In this document: positions 46,895-53,941 of the stretch, piece by piece
Layout: the number at the start of each line of letters is the position of its first letter
Position numbering within the stretch: position 1 is the first letter of the stretch
Assembly (NCBI RefSeq): GCF_001439665.1
Contig: NZ_LMAK01000019.1
Location: 62,001 to 126,000 of the forward strand
From: Formosa algae
GTDB taxonomy: Bacteria > Bacteroidota > Bacteroidia > Flavobacteriales > Flavobacteriaceae
DNA length: 64,000 nucleotides
Direction of reading: 5' to 3'
Position numbers and translations under genes: made by a program
Notes under the pieces: model-generated
The model's input: only the letters and a program-made list of their open reading frames with translations
Database searches by the model: none
Told to the model about the DNA's origin: nothing

Positions 46895-47944
46895 ATGAAA
46901 GAAGTAGATTACTTAATTGTCGGTTGCGGATTAGCAGGGATATCTTTTACAGAAGAGGTCAAACAGAATAACGGTTCTGTGTTGGTTTTCGATAACCAAT
47001 CGCAACAATCATCAACAGTGGCAGGAGGTGTTTATAATCCAGTTGTTTTAAAGCGTTTTACGGCTGTTTGGAAAGTGAAAGAGCAATTGGCAATAGCCTT
47101 ACCGTTATACCATAAACTAGAAACTAGATTAGGTGTTAAATTAGATTATACCACGCCTGTATATCGTCGTTTTTTATCTTCAGAAGAACAAAATGATTGG
47201 TTTACAGCTTCAGATAAACCTAATTTAGGCGAGTATATTTCAACCCAATTAATTAAAAATTCTACTTCAGGTATTGATGCTGATTTTGGTTATGGCGAAG
47301 TGCTTGAATCTGGAAGAATAGATACTGCCCAGCTAATTTCTGCCTATAAAGCAGAATTAAAATTACATGGTGAATTAGAGGAAAGCGCATTTCAATATCA
47401 AGACTTGCAGATTACAGATTCGGGCTTCAAATATCAAAATGTAAAAGCTAAGCACTTAATTTTTGCTGAAGGTTATGGAATTCTAAATAACCCGTATTTC
47501 AATACACTTCCTATGGTTGGTGCAAAAGGCGAGCTGTTAGTTATACATGCGCCAGATTTAAAAATGGAGTTTCTTTTAAAAGCGAGTTTGTTTTTAATTC
47601 CACTAGGCGACGACTTATATAAAGTAGGGGCTACGTACCAGTGGACAGATAAAACAAATGCTGTAACCGAAGCAGGTAAAACAGAACTGTTAACTAAATT
47701 AAACACCTTTCTAAAATGCGATTTTACGGTCGTAGAACATTTAGCAGGAATACGTCCTACCATAAAAGATAGACGTCCTATAGTTGGAGTACATCCAGAA
47801 TACAAGAATATGTATGTGCTAAATGGATTAGGAACTCGAGGTGTGTTAATTGGGCCTTATGTATCTAAACAACTTTATAATGCTATTGCACATGGCGTAG
47901 ATTTAGATTCTGAAATTAATATACAAAGATTTATTAAGGCTTAG
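46895..47944 (+). CDS. FAD-dependent oxidoreductase (DAO/glycine-oxidase type)
   Basis: The 349-residue protein starts within the FAD-binding motif (VDYLIVGCGLAGISFTEEV, then VLVFDNQSQQSSTVAGGVYNP) and belongs to the D-amino-acid oxidase/ThiO superfamily. The C-terminal part has the GLGTRGVLIGPYVSKQL block that closes the FAD site. The reaction and substrate are not deducible: D-amino acids, glycine or related amines are usual. Its promoter is placed so that the mRNA begins at or near the ATG. The end overlaps the convergent DUF983 gene by 11 bases. Confidence 0.85.
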   Translation: MKEVDYLIVGCGLAGISFTEEVKQNNGSVLVFDNQSQQSSTVAGGVYNPVVLKRFTAVWKVKEQLAIALPLYHKLETRLGVKLDYTTPVYRRFLSSEEQNDWFTASDKPNLGEYISTQLIKNSTSGIDADFGYGEVLESGRIDTAQLISAYKAELKLHGELEESAFQYQDLQITDSGFKYQNVKAKHLIFAEGYGILNNPYFNTLPMVGAKGELLVIHAPDLKMEFLLKASLFLIPLGDDLYKVGATYQWTDKTNAVTEAGKTELLTKLNTFLKCDFTVVEHLAGIRPTIKDRRPIVGVHPEYKNMYVLNGLGTRGVLIGPYVSKQLYNAIAHGVDLDSEINIQRFIKA

Positions 47945-48332
47945 ACTCTTGTTTTTTTACTAAGTTTTTATCGTAACTCATAAACATATTTATCCATATG
48001 TTACGGGATAAACGCATTATTACAGGCGTAAATACAATTAATGTACAGACAATTGCAATAAAAGAGGTTACTAATCCCGTCCCTATAAATAAATAACTAA
48101 TAACAAAAGCGGCTACGGCAAAGGCGATACCTACGGCATAACTCACATACATGGCGCCGTAAAAAAAAGAAGGCTCAATTTTATATTTAGTATGACAATG
48201 CGAACAATGTTCGTGCATTTTTAAAGTGTCACTAAGTATATATGGATTTTTAGTAACGTACATAGATTCTTGGTGACATTTTGGGCAAACACCCGTTAAC
48301 ATACTATATAGTTTCGATCCTTTTGTAAACAT
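47934..48332 (-). CDS. DUF983 family membrane protein with zinc-ribbon-like cysteines
   Basis: A 132-residue protein with an N-terminal four-cysteine site (GVCPKCHQ and HEHCSHCHTKY), followed by two transmembrane helices (about 55-100). This is the DUF983 pattern, a family common in Bacteroidota and Alphaproteobacteria and of unknown function. I use ATG 48330-48332 (MFTKGSKLYSMLTG), which puts the Cys motif near residue 17; the upstream TTG-like start adds 13 residues without support. It is convergent with the FAD oxidoreductase. Confidence 0.85.
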   Translation of the reverse strand: MFTKGSKLYSMLTGVCPKCHQESMYVTKNPYILSDTLKMHEHCSHCHTKYKIEPSFFYGAMYVSYAVGIAFAVAAFVISYLFIGTGLVTSFIAIVCTLIVFTPVIMRLSRNIWINMFMSYDKNLVKKQESKP

Positions 48333-48418
48333 TTTATTTAATGTATTTTTACAACTTAATTTAAAACACAAACTTAAGATTTAATCTCTTAACGTTTGGT
48401 AACATTTGTAACAATTCT

Positions 48419-50329
48419 ATGCTTAATATACATAACCTATCTATTTCATTTCAGGGTGAATATTTATTTGAAGAAATAACCTTTAAATTAAGTCAGGGCG
48501 ATCGCGTTGGTTTAATTGGTAAAAACGGTGCAGGTAAATCGACCATGCTGAAAATTATATCAAAAGATTTAGAACCAGATTCTGGACAAATATCTGCTGA
48601 TAAAGATTTGAAAATAGGATTTTTAAGACAAGACATAGATTTTGTTTTAGGACGTACTGTTTTAGAAGAAGCTTATCAGGCCTTTACCGAAATTAAAGAT
48701 CTAGAAGCTAAGATGGAGTATATAAACGAACAGTTTGTAACTCGAACAGATTATGAAAGTGAATCGTATCATCAATTAATGATAGATTTAAACGATTTAC
48801 AACACCAATACGAAATTGTTGGAGGTTATAATTATCAAGGTAACACAGAACGTATTTTACAAGGTTTAGGATTCCAGCGCGAAGATTTTGAAAAACTAAC
48901 AGATACCTTTTCTGGAGGTTGGCGTATGCGTATAGAATTAGCCAAGTTATTACTTCAAAATAATGATATTTTATTACTTGATGAGCCTACAAACCACTTG
49001 GATATTGAGTCAATAATTTGGTTGGAAGGGTTTCTTAAAAACTATCCAGGAGCTGTGGCTATTGTGTCTCACGATAAGATGTTTTTAGACAATGTTACCA
49101 ACAGAACCATAGAGATTTCGTTAGGTAGAATATACGATTATCCTAAAGCCTATTCTCAATTTTTAGTTTTGCGTCAAGAAATTAGAGATCAGCAAATTGC
49201 CTCACAGAAAAATCAGCAAAAACAAATTGAGCAAACCGAAAAATTAATTGAAAAATTCCGTGCTAAAGCGTCTAAAGCTACCATGGCACAATCACTTATT
49301 AAAAAGCTTGATAAGATTGATAGAATTGAAGTTGATGAGGATGATAATAGCGTAATGACTTTAAATTTCCCGGTATCTGTAATACCAGGAAAAGTAGTGG
49401 TCGAGGCTAATGATATTGTAAAAGAGTACGGCGATAAAAAAGTGCTTCAAGGCGTAAGTTTACATATAGAACGCGATAGCAAAACAGCTTTTGTTGGACA
49501 AAATGGGCAAGGGAAATCGACTCTTGCAAAAATTATTGTTGGCGAACTAGAGCACGACGGACATTTAAAACTAGGACATAATGTACAAATCGGATATTTT
49601 GCACAAAATCAAGCAGAGTATTTAGACGGAAATAAAACCGTTCTAGACACCATGATAGATGCTGCTAACGAAAAGAATAGAAGTAAAGTTAGAGATATTT
49701 TGGGATCCTTTTTATTTCGAGGTGAGGAAGCCGAAAAATATGTACGTGTACTTTCCGGAGGTGAAAGAAACCGTTTGGCATTAGCTAAATTAATGCTTCA
49801 GCCGTTTAATGTATTGGTTATGGATGAACCTACCAATCACTTAGATATAAAATCTAAAAATGTCTTAAAAGAAGCTCTAAAACGCTTCGAGGGAACTTTA
49901 CTTTTAGTGTCTCACGATCGTGATTTTCTTCAAAATTTAACGGATAAAGTTGTCGAGTTTAAAGATCATAAAATAAAAGAATATTTAGGTGATATCGATT
50001 TTTACTTAGAAGAACGTAATGTTGAAAATTTAAGAGAGGTTGAAAAACGTAATGTTATTAAAGATCAGCCTAAAGAAAAAAAGGCAGCCTCTTATGAAGA
50101 TCAGAAGAAATTAAAATCACTTAAAAATAGATTAAGTAAGATTGAATCTCAGATTAATGAATTGGAAAAAGACATTAAAAAACTCGATTTAGATTTGGCT
50201 TCAAATTATGATGAATTAGCAGCAAAACCAGACTTTTTCGATGCATATAATAACAAAAAAAAGAAGCTTAAAACATTAATGTCAGATTGGGAAGATGTGC
50301 AAATGGAACTCGATATTTTAGAAAGTTAA
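48419..50329 (+). CDS. ABC-F family ATPase (Uup/EttA-type)
   Basis: A soluble 636-residue protein with two ABC domains and no transmembrane helices, typical of ABC-F translation factors that act on the ribosome. Domain 1 has GKNGAGKST, the signature SGGWRMRIELAKLL and Walker B ILLLDEPTNHLD. Domain 2 has GQNGQGKST, LSGGERNRLALAKL and LVMDEPTNHLD. The linker between them (about 240-310) is charged and helical. The C-terminus (about 550-636) is a coiled coil, as in Uup. The role may be ribosome quality control, not transport. Confidence 0.92.
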   Translation: MLNIHNLSISFQGEYLFEEITFKLSQGDRVGLIGKNGAGKSTMLKIISKDLEPDSGQISADKDLKIGFLRQDIDFVLGRTVLEEAYQAFTEIKDLEAKMEYINEQFVTRTDYESESYHQLMIDLNDLQHQYEIVGGYNYQGNTERILQGLGFQREDFEKLTDTFSGGWRMRIELAKLLLQNNDILLLDEPTNHLDIESIIWLEGFLKNYPGAVAIVSHDKMFLDNVTNRTIEISLGRIYDYPKAYSQFLVLRQEIRDQQIASQKNQQKQIEQTEKLIEKFRAKASKATMAQSLIKKLDKIDRIEVDEDDNSVMTLNFPVSVIPGKVVVEANDIVKEYGDKKVLQGVSLHIERDSKTAFVGQNGQGKSTLAKIIVGELEHDGHLKLGHNVQIGYFAQNQAEYLDGNKTVLDTMIDAANEKNRSKVRDILGSFLFRGEEAEKYVRVLSGGERNRLALAKLMLQPFNVLVMDEPTNHLDIKSKNVLKEALKRFEGTLLLVSHDRDFLQNLTDKVVEFKDHKIKEYLGDIDFYLEERNVENLREVEKRNVIKDQPKEKKAASYEDQKKLKSLKNRLSKIESQINELEKDIKKLDLDLASNYDELAAKPDFFDAYNNKKKKLKTLMSDWEDVQMELDILES

Positions 50330-50416
50330 CAATTGATGTAGTTGGTCGAAAAAATTTGAATTTGAACAGAGATTTATTTAACATTGTTATCTAATAGCCC
50401 CTAAATCCCTTTCAAA

Positions 50417-51226
50417 ATGAAAACAAGACTACTTGCTCTTATTTGTTTATTTTCATCCTTTATTTCCCTCGCAAGCGTACCTTTTAGCGAGAAAAAAGCT
50501 TTAGTAAATTTGTACTATGCCACAGATGGCGAACATTGGACAATCCCTTGGGATTTAAATGCTCCAGTAGAGACTTGGTATGGTGTTAAAATAAGCGATG
50601 AACATGTGGTGTCTCTTAATTTACATAGCAACAATTTAAGAGGAGAATTACCCGCAAGTATTAGTGAGTTAACGTATTTAACAGAATTAAATTTAGCATC
50701 TAATAAATTAGGCGGTACAATTCCGCGTTCTATTGGAGAACTTAGAGATCTTAGAAGTTTAGAATTGTTTTTAAATGAATTTGTAGGTTTTCTACCTGTA
50801 GAAATAGGGAATTTAGATCAACTAGAATTTTTAAGTTTATATCATAATAAGTTTAAAGGACCAATCCCTTCTACATTTAACAAACTTGAAAATTTAGAAA
50901 TTATACAATTGGGACGAAATCATTTTTCAGGATATTTCCCAGTTCAATTATGTGAATTAAAAAAACTAGAACATTTAAGTTTACACGATAATTTATTTGA
51001 AGGTGAATTGCCAGCCGAAATCGCACAATTATCGAACTTAGAAGAGTTAATTATTACCAATAATAAATTTTCAGGTTATTTACCGTTGTCTTTAAATAAA
51101 TTAAAGCACCTTACAACCTTAATGTTAAAGAAGAATAGTTTTACTAAAGACTATCATAGTTTTACAGATCATATGCCAAAAGACTATTTGTCTTTAGAAC
51201 CAGGTTCTGTAGTTACAGATTATTAA
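50417..51226 (+). CDS. Secreted leucine-rich-repeat protein (plant-type LRR)
   Basis: The 269-residue protein has a signal peptide (about 1-20, ending SLAS). A cap motif follows (FSEKKALVNLYYATDGEHW), and then about eight tandem LRRs of ~24 residues with the pattern LxxLxLxxNxLxGxIPxxIxxL (for example LTELNLASNKLGGTIPRSIG). The plant-like GxIP pattern is frequent in Bacteroidota exported LRR proteins, which bind proteins. No T9SS C-terminal domain is apparent. The partner is unknown and it is probably a single gene. Confidence 0.85.
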   Translation: MKTRLLALICLFSSFISLASVPFSEKKALVNLYYATDGEHWTIPWDLNAPVETWYGVKISDEHVVSLNLHSNNLRGELPASISELTYLTELNLASNKLGGTIPRSIGELRDLRSLELFLNEFVGFLPVEIGNLDQLEFLSLYHNKFKGPIPSTFNKLENLEIIQLGRNHFSGYFPVQLCELKKLEHLSLHDNLFEGELPAEIAQLSNLEELIITNNKFSGYLPLSLNKLKHLTTLMLKKNSFTKDYHSFTDHMPKDYLSLEPGSVVTDY

Positions 51227-51444
51227 TTAATAGTCTGTGAAATGTATGTCATACACTATGTTAACTATCGTAGTGACAACTATAAAGGCCCTATTTTCAT
51301 ATTTTAACGTAGTTATAATTTGAAATTTACTGTTTGTTATTAGTCGTAATGATGTTTAATAGATTTTAAAACCACTTTTTTAATTGTCAATATGCAGTGT
51401 ATCAGTTGGGTAAAAAATAGTTTGAATATTTTTTATAAAAACAC
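51227..51444. other. Non-coding gap before the tRNA promoter
   Basis: No gene is visible. A small palindrome, TGTATG-T-CATACA, lies at about 51242-51254, near the end of the LRR gene, without a T run. The rest is AT-rich and looks unremarkable. Confidence 0.5.
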
Positions 51445-51474
51445 TTGAAATATCAAAAAAGGGTCGTATATTTG
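51445..51474 (+). promoter_or_regulatory. Promoter of the tRNA-Met gene
   Basis: TTG (51445-51447), a 19-base spacer and TATATTTG (51467-51474) give a perfect flavobacterial promoter, about 72 bases before the tRNA. Confidence 0.7.
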
Positions 51475-51546
51475 CAGTCCGAAACAATTAGGTCAGTAGT
51501 TATGAACTGAAAGTTAAAAGCTAAGTTAATTGATTTAGAATTATAT

Positions 51547-51619
<73 letters not shown>

Positions 51620-51631
51620 CTAGATTAAATT

Positions 51632-51665
51632 AATCCTTATAAACATACGTTTGTAAGGATTTTTT
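51632..51665 (+). terminator. Terminator downstream of the tRNA
   Basis: AATCCTTATAAAC pairs with GTTTGTAAGGATT (one G-T pair) around a 4-base loop, followed by a run of Ts. Confidence 0.88.
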
Positions 51666-51953
51666 GTTTTACATAGGTTTTAAAATTGCAAAAGAAGTTG
51701 GTTGGATTGTACTCAAGGATCCGTTTTTGCATTTTTAGCATTGTGGGTTTGCTTTCTCTTGCTTCAGTCAAAGAGGTAAATTCTGTGCTTTAAACACATT
51801 TATAAATTCAGTAATTATCAAAATATGTATGCTTAAATAATATAAATATTCTTTTTTATTTATTTAAGTATTCAATACGTAAAAAATTAGTGCGGTTATC
51901 CATGTTTATTACTTTTTAAGTAGATTTGGTCTTTGTAATTTAATTTAAAGCAA
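51666..51953. other. Non-coding gap between the tRNA and the sigma-factor gene
   Basis: About 290 bases without a convincing gene. On the minus strand at about 51670-51780, one frame reads MLKMQKRILEYNPTNFFCNF without an acceptable start context. It looks like a short conserved piece of the kind that follows tRNA genes in Flavobacteriaceae, or a fossil of an integrated element. The rest is AT-rich. Confidence 0.35.
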
Positions 51954-52514
51954 GTGTCCTCTCCCGAAAATGTATATACCTTGTCCTTAAAATCGTATAA
52001 GGATGTTTACGATACATTATATGTTTCGTTATGCATTTTTGCAAAAAGCTATGTCGATAATCTAGATATAGCGAAAGATTTAGTTCAGGACGTTTTTATA
52101 AAGGTTTGGGAGGAGAAAATTGAATTCAAAAATGAGATTGCCGTAAAGTCGTATTTATACACTTCTGTGAAAAATAAATCGATAGACTTTTTAAAAAGCA
52201 AACGCTATAAATCTACAGATAATATGTCTGTTAAAGATATAGATGCATTAAATAAAGATTCTTTTTATTTAAAAGAAGTGGTTATAGAAGAAGCGGCTTC
52301 AAGAATAGAAGAAGCCATAAATACATTGCCCAACAAGTGTGCTCAAATTATAAGATTAAGCATAAAAGATCTAACAAACACAGAAATAGCTCAACACTTA
52401 AATATTTCTGTAAATACCGTTAAAGCTCAAAAAAAAATAGCGTACAAAAGATTAAGACCTTTATTGAAAAATTACTTCGTCTTAATCGCTTTTGCATTCG
52501 ATTCTACCCATTAA
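51954..52514 (+). CDS. ECF-type RNA polymerase sigma factor (Bacteroidota FecI-like family)
   Basis: The 186-residue protein has region 2 (YKDVYDTLYVSLCIFAKSYV, then DLVQDVFIKVWE) and region 4 (INTLPNKCAQIIRLSIKDL, then LNISVNTVKAQKKIAYKRLR), without region 3, as in ECF factors. Start is GTG 51954: the upstream frame is closed by a stop at 51936 and no ATG is near. The FecR anti-sigma and a TonB receptor with STN domain follow, which is the classic FecI-FecR-FecA-type trans-envelope signalling unit. It should direct transcription of the receptor cluster. Confidence 0.92.
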   Translation: MSSPENVYTLSLKSYKDVYDTLYVSLCIFAKSYVDNLDIAKDLVQDVFIKVWEEKIEFKNEIAVKSYLYTSVKNKSIDFLKSKRYKSTDNMSVKDIDALNKDSFYLKEVVIEEAASRIEEAINTLPNKCAQIIRLSIKDLTNTEIAQHLNISVNTVKAQKKIAYKRLRPLLKNYFVLIAFAFDSTH

Positions 52515-52644
52515 AAATTCTCATAATCCAGCCTATAGTCAGTCTCTAAATGTTAATATTTTACGTCTTGGTTAAAAATAATAATATTTTTTTAACCCTA
52601 TCTTAATGTTTTGTCGTCTTAGGTGTAAATAGTTATTGTAAGTC

Positions 52645-53817
52645 ATGTTAAACTTTAATAAAATCATATTATTATCTAAGCAAGTAGCCTCTTCATTATT
52701 AAAAGATGAAAAGGTAAAGGCGTTAGAATCTTCAGAACTATTCTCGGATCAAGAAAAAAAAGAAATTATAAATAGACTTACAAAAGAATCCGAAGTTACA
52801 TCTCGATTACACTTAAAATCTAAGATTGATAGTAAAGCAGATTGGAAAAAACTACAGTCTCATTTAGTTATGCCAAGAAAAACCTATTACTGGCAATATG
52901 CCGCTGCAGCAGTTGTTGCTTTAGGATTGATGACAACTATATACTTCTCTCAAAATAATGATTTAAATAGGAATAATATCTCTCCAATTATTGTCGACAA
53001 CCAAATAGAACCAGGTGTAGATAAGGCGATTTTAACCTTAGAAAGCGGGGAAACTATTCAACTTGTTAAAGATGTAAAATATAAGGCTAAAAATTTACAA
53101 ACAAACGGTGAGGAGCTTGTCTATGATGAAGATGCAAATACCGAAATAAATCCTGAAGCAATTGCTTATAACTATTTAACAATTCCAAGAGGAGGTCAAT
53201 TTAAAATAACATTAGCTGATGGGACTCAGGTTTGGTTAAATTCAGAATCTAAAATAAAATACCCTATACATTTTATACCAGGAGAAACTCGTGTAGTAGA
53301 ACTTGTTTATGGTGAAGCCTATTTTGATGTTTCTCCGAGTACCAAGCATCATGGGGCGAGATTTCAAGTTGTTAATACAGCACAAACAGTCGAGGTGTTA
53401 GGTACCGAATTTAATATTAAGGCATATAAAGATGAATCTAGCGTGTATACAACTTTAGTGGAAGGTAAGGTTTTAGTGCGCTCCGAAGGGATTGTTCAAA
53501 ATTTAATTCCAAATCAGCAATCTAAATTACAGACTTCCACCAATACATTAGCAGTTTCTCAAATCGATGTTTATAATGAAATAGCCTGGAAAGAAGGCGT
53601 GTTTAATTTTGAAGATAAATCGCTTAAAGATATCATGACAGTACTGTCTAGATGGTACGATATAGATGCAACATTCGAAACAAAAAGTTTAGAAACGCAG
53701 AGATTTAACGGAGCTCTAAAAAAGAATTATAGTATAGAAACTATTCTATCTATTTTACAAAAAGCAAATATTATTAACGGATTTGAGATTCATAAAAAAT
53801 CTGTAATTATAAAATAA
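52645..53817 (+). CDS. FecR-type anti-sigma factor with DUF4974 domain
   Basis: The 390-residue protein has a cytoplasmic N-terminus (about 1-85), one transmembrane helix (about 90-107, YAAAAVVALGLMTTIYF) and a periplasmic FecR domain (about 175-280, with LTIPRGGQFKITLADGTQVW and VEVLGTEFNI). It ends in DUF4974 (about 310-390), the Bacteroidota addition that contacts the receptor's STN domain. It holds the upstream sigma factor until the receptor signals. A hairpin (53847-53887) lies between it and the receptor gene. Confidence 0.92.
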   Translation: MLNFNKIILLSKQVASSLLKDEKVKALESSELFSDQEKKEIINRLTKESEVTSRLHLKSKIDSKADWKKLQSHLVMPRKTYYWQYAAAAVVALGLMTTIYFSQNNDLNRNNISPIIVDNQIEPGVDKAILTLESGETIQLVKDVKYKAKNLQTNGEELVYDEDANTEINPEAIAYNYLTIPRGGQFKITLADGTQVWLNSESKIKYPIHFIPGETRVVELVYGEAYFDVSPSTKHHGARFQVVNTAQTVEVLGTEFNIKAYKDESSVYTTLVEGKVLVRSEGIVQNLIPNQQSKLQTSTNTLAVSQIDVYNEIAWKEGVFNFEDKSLKDIMTVLSRWYDIDATFETKSLETQRFNGALKKNYSIETILSILQKANIINGFEIHKKSVIIK

Positions 53818-53846
53818 CAGCTAAGATATTATCCTGTTATAAAAAA

Positions 53847-53887
53847 GGAGAAATAGTTTAAACCGCCAAGCTCAAGACTATTTCTCC
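53847..53887 (+). promoter_or_regulatory. Large hairpin between fecR and the TonB receptor gene
   Basis: GGAGAAATAGT (53847-53857) pairs perfectly with ACTATTTCTCC (53877-53887) around a 19-base loop. No T run follows, so it is not a simple terminator. It may be an mRNA-processing or control element in the 124-base gap that also should hold the ECF-dependent promoter of the receptor gene. Confidence 0.5.
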
Positions 53888-53941
53888 ACAATAAAATATT
53901 AATTAATTAAAAAGTTTAATCAACTAATAATTTACAAATTA

